In this document: piece after piece, positions 5,061-12,300 of the stretch
How the letters are laid out: every line of letters begins with the position of its first letter
How positions within the stretch are numbered: position 1 is the first letter of the stretch
Program-made: the position numbers and the translations under genes
The notes under the pieces: model-generated
Seen by the model: only the letters and a program-made list of their open reading frames with translations
Told to the model about the DNA's origin: nothing
The model's database searches: none
Assembly: GCA_031274005.1 (NCBI GenBank)
Contig: JAISQU010000251.1
Coordinates: 1 to 12,300 of the forward strand
Reading direction: 5' to 3'
From: Spirochaetales bacterium
Lineage (GTDB): Bacteria > Spirochaetota > Spirochaetia > DTKZ01
Length of the DNA stretch: 12,300 nucleotides

Positions 5061-7061
5061 TCACAGTCCCGCTTTCGCCGCTTCCAGCTGCGCGCCGGCT
5101 TGTTCCCACTGCGCGTGCAGCGCCGCCTCTTGTTGTCCGGCGCGCTCAAGTTCGTCCTTCAGATTTTTCATCTTCCCGCCGTCGGCGTAGGTTTCCGGCC
5201 GGGCCATCTCGGCCATAATTTCCCTCTGCCGCGCCTCAAGCCCGCCTATGCGGGCAAGGATTTCTTCTTCCCTGCGTTCAAGTTTGCGGATAAGGGCTTT
5301 GCGCTGTTTCTGTTCTTCGCGGTTTATCCCCGGAAGGTCCGCCGCGGGCGCGGCCGGCAGGCGCGGCGCGGAAACAGAGCCCGGAGTTTTGCCGCCGCCT
5401 GTATCGCGGAAGGCTTCTTCTTCCTTTTCAAGACGGAAAAGATAATACTCATACCTGCCGGGGAACAGGCGGGCGGGCTGCCCCGCGCGGAGTTCCAGAA
5501 CTTTTGTGGCGAGGCTTTCGATAAAATACCTGTCGTGAGAAACGAAAATAACCGCTCCCCCAAACTGCCGCAGGGCGTCCAGAAGGGCGTCTTTTGAGTT
5601 CATGTCCAGGTGATTTGTCGGCTCGTCAAGGATGAGGAGGTTCGCGGGGAAGAGCAGCATTTTAAGCAGGGCAAGGCGGCTGCGCTCCCCCCCGCTCAGC
5701 ACAGAAACGGATTTGTATATATCGTCCGCCTGAAAGAGAAACGCCCCCAGCATGGAACGGATTTTGGGGAATAGCTGCGTGGGACAAACCGATTCGATTT
5801 CCTCTTCTACCGAATGCGTGTTGTCAAGGGCGGCCTCCTCGTCCTGGGAGAAGTACGCCATCCTGACCCCCGCGCCCGGCTCGGCGCGGCCCGAAAATGA
5901 GGAGTCCCGGCCGGCCAGAACGCGCAGCAGGGTGGACTTGCCCGCTCCGTTACGCCCCGCGACAACGAGCTTCTCGCCCCTTTCGAGTTCAAAACTCAAA
6001 TTACTCAGTACATCGGGGCCGCCGTAATTTTTTGAAATGTTTTCGGCGCGCATCACCCACCGGCCGCTCGCGGGCGCGGGCGGAAAAGAAAAGTGAATGC
6101 GTTTGACGCTTTCGGGCGCCTCAATGCGGACGATTTTTTCAAGCTGCTTGACGCGGCTCTGCACCATCGCGGCCTTCGACGCGTTGTAACGGAAGCGGTT
6201 TATAAACTCTTCCTGGCGGGCTATTTCTTCCTGCTGCCGCCTGTAGGCGTCCATAAGGCTGCCGACCTCCTGCGCGCGGCGTCTTTCGTAGGCCGTATAA
6301 TTGCCCGCGTAGCGCGTGAGACGCGCGCAGAAAATTTCGGCGACCTCCTTCACAGCCGCGTCGAGCAGCCAGCGGTCATGCGAAACGATTAAAACACCGC
6401 CCGTAAAAGAGTCCAGAAACTTTTTCAGCCAGCCGCGGGCCTCAATATCAAGATAATTCGTGGGTTCATCCAGAAGCAGTATGTCCGGGTCTTCCAGAAG
6501 AACCTTAGCCAGGGCGATGCGCATCTGCCAGCCGCCGGAGAACTCCCCTGTGTGACGCTTCATGTCGCTGCCGGAAAACCCCAGGCCGCGCAGAACCATG
6601 TCGATTTTTTCACCGCGGGACCAGTAGCCGGAGTTTTGCGTATACTCCTGATGATGGTGCAGGGTTTCGAGCAGCCGCGGCGTTTCGGGGCTTTCTTCGG
6701 TAACCCGCGCCAGGGCTTTTTCAATATTTTCGATTTCTTCCAGATAGACCCGCATGGGGTCAAAGGCCCGTTCAACCTCATCAAGAAGGAGGCTGCCCGA
6801 ATGAACAACCCCGGACTGCGGCAGGTATGAAACCCGCGCGCCGCGCCGCCGCGTAAGGCTGCCGGAGTCCGCCTTAATTTTGCCGGCTATGATTTTCATC
6901 AGTGTTGTTTTGCCGCAGCCGTTTGCGCCTGTCAGCGCGCAGCGGCTGCCGGAGGACAGATTGAGGGTCACGTCTTTGAGAATTTGCCTGTCCCCGAAGG
7001 CGAGGGAGATTCCGGAAAGCTGAACAAAGGCAGGCCCCCCGCTTGCGCCGGCATCCATCAT
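5061..7061 (-). CDS. ABC-F family ATP-binding protein (YdiF/Uup-like)
   Basis: This 666-residue cytosolic protein has two ABC ATPase domains and no membrane segments. It is the class that binds the ribosomal E site to relieve stalling, or in some members to protect from antibiotics. Domain 1 has Walker A GANGCGKTT (45-53), signature FSGGWQMRIALAK, Walker B ILLLDEPTNYLD and SHDR. A charged linker (GNYTAYERRRAQEV through NRFRYNASKAAMVQSRVKQL) is the P-site-tRNA interaction motif. Domain 2 has GRNGAGKST, LSGGERSRLALLK, LLILDEPTNHLD and SHDR. The last roughly 90 residues, after a Pro/Ala-rich spacer, are a charged coiled coil of the type seen in Uup and YdiF. The ATG (7061-7059) overlaps the TGA of the upstream lipoprotein gene (TGATG), and a second ATG follows immediately. 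Housekeeping translation role versus resistance cannot be settled from sequence alone. Confidence 0.93.
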   Translation of the reverse strand: MMDAGASGGPAFVQLSGISLAFGDRQILKDVTLNLSSGSRCALTGANGCGKTTLMKIIAGKIKADSGSLTRRRGARVSYLPQSGVVHSGSLLLDEVERAFDPMRVYLEEIENIEKALARVTEESPETPRLLETLHHHQEYTQNSGYWSRGEKIDMVLRGLGFSGSDMKRHTGEFSGGWQMRIALAKVLLEDPDILLLDEPTNYLDIEARGWLKKFLDSFTGGVLIVSHDRWLLDAAVKEVAEIFCARLTRYAGNYTAYERRRAQEVGSLMDAYRRQQEEIARQEEFINRFRYNASKAAMVQSRVKQLEKIVRIEAPESVKRIHFSFPPAPASGRWVMRAENISKNYGGPDVLSNLSFELERGEKLVVAGRNGAGKSTLLRVLAGRDSSFSGRAEPGAGVRMAYFSQDEEAALDNTHSVEEEIESVCPTQLFPKIRSMLGAFLFQADDIYKSVSVLSGGERSRLALLKMLLFPANLLILDEPTNHLDMNSKDALLDALRQFGGAVIFVSHDRYFIESLATKVLELRAGQPARLFPGRYEYYLFRLEKEEEAFRDTGGGKTPGSVSAPRLPAAPAADLPGINREEQKQRKALIRKLERREEEILARIGGLEARQREIMAEMARPETYADGGKMKNLKDELERAGQQEAALHAQWEQAGAQLEAAKAGL

Positions 7062-8386
7062 CAGAACGGGGCAAAAAACAGAACAAGGGGATTCATCGGC
7101 CTGCGGCGGACGATGTTCTCTTCTATGCTTTCCGGCGGAATGTGAATAAGCTGGGTCCCCTGCTCCGTAAAACGGTAAAAAAAGCTGACGGCCCGGTTTG
7201 TCCCGGCAAAACGGAAAGTAATAACGCCCGCGTAGGCGTTTTGCGCTTCTCCTGAGGTAAAAACCGAAAACTCGACTTTGCCCTGATTTTGCGTCCCCGC
7301 CGGAATAACCGAGGGAACAAGGCGGCCAAAATCCGTCCAGGTAAAATCGCCCTCTTCGGTAATGCGGATCTCTCCGTAGGCGCTGCTGCGCAGATCAGAT
7401 CCGTTACGGACAAACGCGAGGAGGGTATTACGCCTGCGCTCCTGTTCGCGTATAATAATTTCCTCAACATCCTCTTTGAAGGCGGAAAAAGCGCTGGTCC
7501 GCCGGCCCGCGTTATGCGGATACGAGACAACAAGCTCAGTCTGGTCCGCCCTGAGCTGCATCTGAACGTCGCTGCCTTCGGCTATATAGGTGTCCCCCGT
7601 GGCTTTGCGTATGCGGGAGAAGGGAACACTGAAGGACACGGAAGGCAGAACGATTCTGAGCTGACGGGGCTCTTCGTCGAAAAACAGTCCGTAATCAGAA
7701 CGAAAACGGACAAGGTCTATACGGCCCGAGGAAACCATCTCCCGGAAAAAATCCGGCTTCCATGAGTTTGTCAGAATAGCCGCGACGGCCTCCTGTGAAG
7801 CGTCCTGGGACGTGGATATAATGGCGTTCGTTTTCGCGTTGAAAAGAATCAGATGATAATTAAAGCAGAAGCCGGATACCCCTTCTTCTGTCAAAACATG
7901 GTACCAGTACCCCTGAAGCCCGTTCTCATCGGAGGGGGTAACGCCCAGGGCGAGTATTTTCATTGTTTCATTCTGCCGCAGGCGGTATACCTGCCGGGAC
8001 AGCCTGTCGGCTTTTTCCCGAATAGGCAGGGCGTTGCGGTTCGCCCGCACATACAGGTCTTTTACGCCTTCAAACCCCCCGGCAAAAGCCTGCGCATCTT
8101 TTTTGTCGGGAAAAAACTGAACGCGCCAGATAGCCACCTCATGCCGCTCTTTTTCCCTGTCCGGCTCAGACCCTCCTGTCACATAAGCCTGCCTGAGCCG
8201 AGACTCTTCATACACGGGAAGAACAGACCCTGTCGGCAAAGCGGCCTCATCCTCCGACCACAAAAGAACCCCGTATCCTATTCTGCCCGGGCCGCAGGAT
8301 GTCAAAACAAACGCGAACAAGGCAAGACATAGCCCAGCCAAGCCGTATGCGGAAAAAGTACGGTTTTGCATAAGCCATTTGACCAT
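7061..8386 (-). CDS. SH3-domain lipoprotein, spirochaete type
   Basis: This is a predicted lipoprotein of about 441 residues. A basic start and hydrophobic segment (GLAGLCLALFAFVLTSC) end in the lipobox LTSC, the looser form used by spirochaetes, so the mature protein would begin at that Cys and be membrane-anchored. The mature N-terminus (GYGVLLWSEDEAALPTGSV) and the segment LYVRANRNALPIRE through GYWYHVLTEEGVSGFCFNYH look like bacterial SH3-type beta barrels. The remaining half has no motif I recognise and ends in a hydrophobic LVLFFAPF. The start is uncertain: ATG 8386 is given. ATG 8371 makes a more compact signal peptide (MQNRTFSAYG...), and TTG 8398 is possible. None has a clear ribosome binding site. 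It is coupled by TGATG to the ABC-F gene, an odd partner for an envelope protein. Confidence 0.82.
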   Translation of the reverse strand: MVKWLMQNRTFSAYGLAGLCLALFAFVLTSCGPGRIGYGVLLWSEDEAALPTGSVLPVYEESRLRQAYVTGGSEPDREKERHEVAIWRVQFFPDKKDAQAFAGGFEGVKDLYVRANRNALPIREKADRLSRQVYRLRQNETMKILALGVTPSDENGLQGYWYHVLTEEGVSGFCFNYHLILFNAKTNAIISTSQDASQEAVAAILTNSWKPDFFREMVSSGRIDLVRFRSDYGLFFDEEPRQLRIVLPSVSFSVPFSRIRKATGDTYIAEGSDVQMQLRADQTELVVSYPHNAGRRTSAFSAFKEDVEEIIIREQERRRNTLLAFVRNGSDLRSSAYGEIRITEEGDFTWTDFGRLVPSVIPAGTQNQGKVEFSVFTSGEAQNAYAGVITFRFAGTNRAVSFFYRFTEQGTQLIHIPPESIEENIVRRRPMNPLVLFFAPF

Positions 8387-8485
8387 AAAAAACGCCAAAA
8401 ATCAACACGCATGCACAGGCCTAAAGAGGAGCCAATCGGATTTCCGGACAAGTCTCAGCTTTCCCTTCTCGCTGTCTTTATTTTC

Positions 8486-8494
8486 TGTTATATT
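8486..8494 (+). promoter_or_regulatory. Extended -10 element of the pyrophosphatase gene
   Basis: TGTTATATT contains TATATT (8489-8494) preceded by TG at 8486-8487 with one base between, the extended -10 pattern. There is no convincing -35 at 17-18 bases upstream. A start near 8501 would leave a leader of about five bases before ATG 8506, and no Shine-Dalgarno sequence is present. The promoter lies in the 119-base divergent gap shared with the lipoprotein gene. Confidence 0.45.
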
Positions 8495-8505
8495 TAGATA
8501 AGAAT

Positions 8506-10170
8506 ATGGAACAACGCATTTATGTCATTGGCCACCGGAATCCGGACGCGGACTCCGTTATCTCGGCGGCGGCCTACGCCGAATTCAAACGAACCGCGGG
8601 GACACCCAACTGCCGCGCCGCCCGCGCCGGAAATTTGAACCCCCAGACTGAATATATCTTTGAACGCTTTAAGGCGCGCGTGCCGGAATATCTTCCCGAC
8701 CTTATCCCCAAGGCGGCCTATTACCTGAACGAACAGGCCCTTACGGTGAATGAGGACACTCCCCTCTGGAACGCCCTTGAGCTGATGCAGCGCGAGAACC
8801 TGCGGGTACTGCCCATAGTTGATCCCCTGGGGGTTTACAAAAGCATGCTCCACTACAGGGGCTTCGCGCGCTACATCATTACCCACATCAACCCGCACCA
8901 GAAATCGACCTTTCCGGTTTCCATCGACCATTTAACGGAAACCCTGCGCGCTCAACCCATTACCCTGTTCAAGCGCCGCGAGGTTGTACGCTCTTCCATC
9001 ATAGTCGCCGCCTCCTATAACAAATTTTTCATTGAGCAGCTCGATAAAGTTGACCCCGACCAGGCCCTGGTCATCATGGGTGACAGGATCGACCTGCAGC
9101 GTCACTGTATCGAACGGAAGGTGAGGGCCCTGGTTTTATCCACCAGCCATGTTCTTGATCCTGAGCTTGCAGCTCTGGCGGAAAAAAACGAAGTGTCCGT
9201 CATGTCGAGTCCCTACGATACCTCTTCGACGGCCATGCTCATCATGTATTCCGCCCCTGTGGAAGCCATGGGGGATGATTCTGTACCCCTCGCACGGCTT
9301 CAGGACCCTATACGAAAAATCCGGGAACCTCTTTCTCGCATGCCCTCGCGCTGTCTTCCCGTCGGGGACGAAGAGGGCCGCGTGCAGGGGGTTATATTCG
9401 AGGGCGACCTTATTCAGGAACCGAATATTCAGCTTATTCTTGTGGATCACAACGAGCCGAGTCAGGCCATCGAGGGAATAGAGAATTACCGCATCCTTGA
9501 GGTAATAGACCATCACAGGCTGGGCAATATGTCCACCCGCTATCCCATAACTTTTATCAATAAGCCCGTGGGCGCTACCTGCACGATTATTACCAATCTG
9601 TACCGCGAGCAGCGTATTCCTATGAAGAAAGAAATCGCGTCCATCCTGCTGTGCGGCATTCTGGCGGATACCCTTGGGCTGAAATCCGCCACCGCTACAG
9701 AAGATGACAGGCAGACCTCGGAATATCTTGCCGAGGTGACGGGGCTTGACATTCCCACCCTGAGCGCGGAACTCCAGGCCGCGGCGAACAAGGTAAACGC
9801 GCGGCCGGCCGAAGAACTGGTTGGCCTCGACATGAAGGAATACGCCGAAAAGGACGCCCGTTTTTCCGTCAGCCAGATCGAGACAAACAGCCCCGACGAG
9901 CTTGTCGCGCGGCGGGAAGAAATCTTCGCCGCTCTGGAAAAAGAACGCGGCGGCAAACAGCTTTTTTTCGCGGCCCTGCTTGTTACTGACGTGGCCACGC
10001 TGGATTCCCTGCTCTTCGTTGTGGGAGAAAAATCCTTCACCGCGTCCCTGGGCTTTCCGCGGGTTGAGGCATATAAAGCGGGAGGCATCTATTTTCTGAA
10101 AGAAATTGTCTCGCGCAAGAAGCAGCTTATCCCGCTTTTGACGGAGCTAATCGAAAAAACGGGCGTTTAA
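8506..10170 (+). CDS. ppaC: Manganese-dependent inorganic pyrophosphatase, CBS/DRTGG-regulated (family II)
   Basis: This 554-residue DHH-superfamily enzyme hydrolyses pyrophosphate to phosphate, pulling biosynthetic reactions forward. The catalytic DHH domain is split. It begins with GHRNPDADS (9-17) and resumes with VDHNEPSQ (Asp314), VIDHH (335-337), PVGATCTII and CGILADTLGLKSAT (Asp388). The C-terminal DHHA2 domain ends with the substrate-binding SRKKQ. The insert (about 70-305) is CBS (LTVNEDTPLWNALELMQ, LRVLPIVDPLG), DRTGG-like (ALVIMGDRIDLQRHCIE, SSPYDTSSTAMLI) and a second, short CBS half (RCLPVGDEEGRVQGVIFEGD). Family II enzymes without the insert have about 310 residues. In characterised relatives the CBS domains bind adenine nucleotides and DRTGG-containing forms respond to diadenosine polyphosphates, so allosteric energy sensing is expected here. 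It ends seven bases from the convergent nrnA-like gene. Confidence 0.95.
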   Translation: MEQRIYVIGHRNPDADSVISAAAYAEFKRTAGTPNCRAARAGNLNPQTEYIFERFKARVPEYLPDLIPKAAYYLNEQALTVNEDTPLWNALELMQRENLRVLPIVDPLGVYKSMLHYRGFARYIITHINPHQKSTFPVSIDHLTETLRAQPITLFKRREVVRSSIIVAASYNKFFIEQLDKVDPDQALVIMGDRIDLQRHCIERKVRALVLSTSHVLDPELAALAEKNEVSVMSSPYDTSSTAMLIMYSAPVEAMGDDSVPLARLQDPIRKIREPLSRMPSRCLPVGDEEGRVQGVIFEGDLIQEPNIQLILVDHNEPSQAIEGIENYRILEVIDHHRLGNMSTRYPITFINKPVGATCTIITNLYREQRIPMKKEIASILLCGILADTLGLKSATATEDDRQTSEYLAEVTGLDIPTLSAELQAAANKVNARPAEELVGLDMKEYAEKDARFSVSQIETNSPDELVARREEIFAALEKERGGKQLFFAALLVTDVATLDSLLFVVGEKSFTASLGFPRVEAYKAGGIYFLKEIVSRKKQLIPLLTELIEKTGV

Positions 10171-10177
10171 AGGCTGT

Positions 10178-11188
10178 TTACGCCAAGGACGCGGAGGCGT
10201 CTTCGGGGGCAGGGTCGAAAACTTTTTTGAAGGCCGCAAGCAAGAGGGGTTTAATCTGCGCGCAGGCAAGGGCCGTTGTAAAACCCGCGGCGTTTTTGTG
10301 ACCGCCGCCGTTAAACTGCCTGGATATAAGCCCCACGTTAACACAGTCCACGGAGCGCAGACTGACCGCGGTTTTTCCCGTGTCTTCTTCGCGGATAAAA
10401 GCCAGGGCCTCGCAGCCTTCGGTCGAGAGAAGAAGCTGATACACCGCGTCTGTCTGCCGGTGTTCCCGCTGGAACTCACGGCTATGCTCCAAAAGCTCAT
10501 GCACAAGAATAAAGCGCCCGCCGTAATGGCTCTCCATCGTTTTCAGGGCGTCTGCAATAAAAATGCGCGACTGCGGGCTGTAGCTGCCAAAAGTCTCACG
10601 GTAAATCTGCCGCGGCGTAACGCCCTTCGCCGCCAGGCGGCTCAGCATAGACAGAACCTCCGGCGCGTCGTTTTCAAGATGGCGGAAAAACTCCGTATCC
10701 GTGGCAAAACCGCTGAATATAAGGTGCGCTTCCTCCTGTGTAGGCTCTTCCGCGAAGGCTTCAATAATTTTCTGCACCAGAAGGGTCACGCACGGCGAGT
10801 CCGCCCTGATGTAACGTATGTCCCCGAACTCAGTGTCACCCGCCGAATGATGATCAATAACCGCGATCTCCCGCCCCGCGATCTCCTGCGCAATATCCCC
10901 GATTCTCTCCAGAGAGGCGCAGTCAAGGATAATAACTCCCGCCGCGGCGGTTTTCTGTTCGGGAGTTAGGCTTTTGGCGAAAAGGTTTTCATGGCGGCGA
11001 ATCTCTCTTCTGTCAAAAGGCCCCGCGGAGAGAAGCGCGGTATTCTTGCCCCGCCGCCGCAAAAACGACGCCAGGGCAAGCTGCGAACCAAGGCAGTCCC
11101 CGTCCGGCTCCTTATGCCCCACAACGAAATACGTATCGTATTTATCCAGAAAATCCAAAAGCGCCCGGGGTATATCCTGCAAAGCCAT
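10178..11188 (-). CDS. nrnA: DHH/DHHA1 phosphoesterase, NrnA-like (nanoRNase / pAp phosphatase)
   Basis: This 336-residue cytosolic protein belongs to the DHH-DHHA1 family, which degrades 2-5-nt RNA and in several bacteria dephosphorylates pAp. Motifs in order: VGHKEPDGDCLGS (23-35), VIILDCAS (Asp89), VIDHH (112-114), SGFATDTEFFRH (Asp164), and the DHHA1 substrate loop FNGGGHKNAAGF (GGGH at 294-297). These provide a complete two-metal site. I start it at ATG 11188 (MALQDIPRALLDF), where family similarity begins; a longer reading from 11248 would overlap the preceding gene and adds unrelated residues. Ribosome binding is weak (GTGAAAAAAT before the ATG). A TAATAT ten bases upstream could be a -10, but the 31-base gap from the previous gene suggests co-transcription. 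c-di-AMP-specific GdpP/PgpH-type domains are absent. The symbol is assigned by family resemblance. Confidence 0.9.
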   Translation of the reverse strand: MALQDIPRALLDFLDKYDTYFVVGHKEPDGDCLGSQLALASFLRRRGKNTALLSAGPFDRREIRRHENLFAKSLTPEQKTAAAGVIILDCASLERIGDIAQEIAGREIAVIDHHSAGDTEFGDIRYIRADSPCVTLLVQKIIEAFAEEPTQEEAHLIFSGFATDTEFFRHLENDAPEVLSMLSRLAAKGVTPRQIYRETFGSYSPQSRIFIADALKTMESHYGGRFILVHELLEHSREFQREHRQTDAVYQLLLSTEGCEALAFIREEDTGKTAVSLRSVDCVNVGLISRQFNGGGHKNAAGFTTALACAQIKPLLLAAFKKVFDPAPEDASASLA

Positions 11189-11219
11189 ATTTTTTTCACA
11201 TATTACTGGTGATTGCGTA

Positions 11220-11630
11220 CTAGTATTCCAGATCCGGCTCTTCCACATCGAATTTGGCGGGATCCTGATCAGGATTTATAACCCCGTAGGAAACATCGTA
11301 CATGTCTTTTTTCAGATACAGACGCACATGGGAAAACTTTCCCTCTTTCCAGAAAACCACCATATACGGATACGAGGGGTCATTGCCCCATGACAGCTCG
11401 CCCTTGGCCTGTACGCCGCCTTTCGAGGCCGACTGCGAAAACCATTTGTGCGGCAGATAGGTCGTCGCATAGGACATTTTGCTGGTTATGTACAAAACCT
11501 TGTAGCCGGCCTGATGGGGATAAACCCTGTCAATCAAAAATGACCGGGCATAGAATTGAGACTCGTCCGCAGCCGCCATACCCAAAGCCGAAAAAAGCAA
11601 AACAGCCATTAACGCGCAGAATTTCTTCAT
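11220..11630 (-). CDS. Small secreted/periplasmic protein of unknown function
   Basis: This 136-residue protein has a clear Sec signal peptide: MKKFC, a hydrophobic core (ALMAVLLFSALGM) and an AAA site before Asp22. There is a Cys at position 5 but no lipobox, so it is probably released to the periplasm. The mature part is rich in Tyr, Trp and Lys (FYARSFLIDRVYPHQAGYK, YATTYLPHKWF, DPSYPYMVVFWKEGKF, HVRLYLKKDMYDVSYG) and ends acidic (FDVEEPDLEY), suggesting a small beta-rich domain. I recognise no family. The ATG at 11630 is fixed by GGAGGT at 11642-11637, six bases upstream. A longer reading to 11777 would translate the promoter region and is rejected. It has its own promoter and probably carries the nrnA-like gene on the same message. 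Confidence 0.85.
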   Translation of the reverse strand: MKKFCALMAVLLFSALGMAAADESQFYARSFLIDRVYPHQAGYKVLYITSKMSYATTYLPHKWFSQSASKGGVQAKGELSWGNDPSYPYMVVFWKEGKFSHVRLYLKKDMYDVSYGVINPDQDPAKFDVEEPDLEY

Positions 11631-11662
11631 CAACTTACCTCCGAAACGACAATTCACCCTCA

Positions 11663-11691
11663 AGTATACAGAAAAGACAGGAAAAATGCAA
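11663..11691 (-). promoter_or_regulatory. Predicted promoter of the secreted-protein gene
   Basis: On the minus strand, TTGCAT (11691-11686) and TATACT (11668-11663) are separated by 17 bases. The -10 matches the consensus at five of six positions; the -35 matches only at TTG. The expected start point near 11656 gives a leader of about 26 bases that contains the GGAGGT ribosome binding site, a conventional layout. Confidence 0.55.
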
Positions 11692-11887
11692 TACTCCCAA
11701 TTAAAATTAAAGCGGGCGGGAGAAGAAGTTGGGCTCATCCCCGCCACCGCTCGGCCATTGGCCTTTGTATACAGCAAACCTTTTTTAGGCCTCTTGCCCG
11801 GAAGATAGTATCCAGAACACGCTTTCGCGTGCGTTTACCGGGGCATGCGCCGCCAGGGCCGGGCTATCCAGGTTGTATGGGCGAGCA

Positions 11888-11904
11888 GCAATCCGAAGGA
11901 TTGC
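11888..11904. repeat. 7-bp perfect hairpin with GAA loop
   Basis: gcaatcc (11888-11894) and ggattgc (11898-11904) pair perfectly around GAA. It lies in the middle of the unexplained stretch upstream of the secreted-protein gene. No T-run follows on either strand, so it is not an intrinsic terminator. Confidence 0.65.
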
Positions 11905-12045
11905 GACCAGCCCCTTGCGCGGCCCGGGGGCTACCGAGGCAGTGAAAGCAAGCTGTAGCAGTATAGTATTGCTCAAATTATGGATGGATGTCCCGGGAAA
12001 GTCCAAATTGACAGGCTAAACCCGTATTCTTCGCCGGCACAGCAG

Positions 12046-12077
12046 GGATAAACTGAAGCAACTTTATCCACAGTTTA
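12046..12077. repeat. Two overlapping, mutually exclusive 7-bp stems after the GntR-type gene
   Basis: ggataaa (12046-12052) pairs with tttatcc (12063-12069), and taaactg (12049-12055) pairs with cagttta (12071-12077). The two stems share bases, so only one can form at a time. They lie just past the stop codon of the minus-strand GntR-type gene and may mark its transcript end, although no T-tract follows. Confidence 0.45.
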
Positions 12078-12081
12078 GCTG

Positions 12082-12300
12082 TTACTCGTTTGCGAGAATA
12101 CCTATGGCGGCCTTTATATTCAGAATGTGATCAGTCATGGATTGTACCGCAGCCTCTATGTTACGGGTTTTAAGAGCTTCAAAAATTCTTCGCATTTCTT
12201 TCTGCGTTTGTTCTTTTCTGTCTATCAGGTTAATGGTTGTACGTCTCAGCCGTTGTATTTCGACGCTGTATGTCCTTATTACTTCCGGAATGATTTCATT
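12082..12300 (-). CDS. GntR family (FadR/FCD type) transcriptional regulator, C-terminal part
   Basis: The minus strand is open from the window edge (12300) to a TAA at 12084-12082, giving the last 72 residues of a protein. The pattern VEIQRLRRTTINLIDRKE, then QKEMRRIFEALKTRNIEAA, then VQSMTDHILNIK is that of the helical FCD effector domain of FadR-type GntR repressors. These bind small carboxylates, often through a metal held by histidines. The late conserved His of the domain (MTDHI) is present. The earlier one, usually in an E-H-x-x-I context, appears as Met (KEMRRI), so a classic metal site may be incomplete. The DNA-binding winged helix lies outside the window, so the regulated pathway is unknown. 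Confidence 0.72.
   Translation of the reverse strand, partial: NEIIPEVIRTYSVEIQRLRRTTINLIDRKEQTQKEMRRIFEALKTRNIEAAVQSMTDHILNIKAAIGILANE

Larger units (their letters stand above)
11692..12081. other. Intergenic region, no credible gene, several short hairpins
   Basis: These roughly 390 bases separate two minus-strand genes. Both strands have short open frames (for example minus 12006-11785, 73 codons, and a 37-codon plus-strand frame from 11845), but neither has a ribosome binding site or a recognisable motif. The stretch contains a ggcc-att-ggcc palindrome (11753-11763), the gcaatcc hairpin (11888-11904), a cacgc/gcgtg stem around 11820, and overlapping stems at 12046-12077. GC-rich runs (cggcccggggg) alternate with AT-rich patches. 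It could be an interspersed repeat or decayed gene; I cannot identify it. Confidence 0.45.

Noticed and set aside
5100..6830. Several plus-strand frames of 65-165 codons opposite the ABC-F gene
   Set aside because: All lie antisense to conserved ABC ATPase motifs and lack ribosome binding sites and family features.
11631..11777. N-terminal extension of the secreted-protein gene
   Set aside because: The internal ATG at 11630 has a perfect GGAGGT and starts a normal signal peptide; the extension covers the predicted promoter.

Overview
The window looks like chromosomal DNA of a spirochaete of the Treponema type, probably one of the GC-rich (termite-gut-like) lineages. The evidence is the pairing of a CarD-family regulator with a fused IspD-IspF enzyme and an endonuclease III, the CBS/DRTGG family II pyrophosphatase, and the spirochaete-style lipoprotein. 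This placement rests on gene content and remembered family resemblance; no search was run. Most of the window is GC-rich. Roughly the first 1.3 kb is visibly AT-richer and holds only broken genes.

Layout. (1) 1-1296: wreckage of a three-gene module. An N-terminal DUF262 (ParB-like, DGQQR-type) fragment runs directly, in another frame, into the C-terminal half of a COG4938-type AAA ATPase with a DUF3696-like tail. A third short gene follows, with its start and its end in different frames. This looks like an acquired defence-like cassette reduced by internal deletions. (2) 1343-1756: an isolated thioredoxin-fold domain with a CTMC active site, the stump of a larger thioredoxin-reductase or AhpF-like protein. 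(3) 1826-2209: intact gcvH. (4) 2210-2448: an intergenic stretch rich in inverted repeats (a 13-bp pair enclosing about 90 nt, a perfect 17-bp hairpin, and a small stem with a GGAA tetraloop), ending in the carD promoter. (5) 2449-5010: a compact plus-strand operon carD-ispDF-nth with overlapping genes. (6) 8386-5061, minus strand: an SH3-type lipoprotein translationally coupled (TGATG) to an ABC-F ATPase, convergent with nth. (7) 8506-10170, plus strand: family II pyrophosphatase, divergent from the lipoprotein gene. (8) 11630-10178, minus strand: a small secreted protein followed by an NrnA-like DHH phosphoesterase, which meets the pyrophosphatase tail to tail. (9) 11692-12081: a non-coding or decayed stretch with short hairpins. 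(10) 12082-12300, minus strand: the C-terminus of a GntR/FadR-type (FCD domain) regulator that runs out of the window.

How it fits together. The intact genes are housekeeping functions: one-carbon/lipoyl metabolism (GcvH), transcription initiation control (CarD), isoprenoid precursor synthesis (IspDF), base excision repair (Nth), ribosome-associated ABC-F function, pyrophosphate removal, and nanoRNA/pAp turnover. The less ordinary material is the deletion-fused module at the left edge, the structured DNA between gcvH and carD, promoters that sit almost on the start codons of carD and the pyrophosphatase gene, and an atypical cysteine spacing in the Nth iron-sulfur loop. I found no CRISPR array, rRNA, tRNA or intact transposase.
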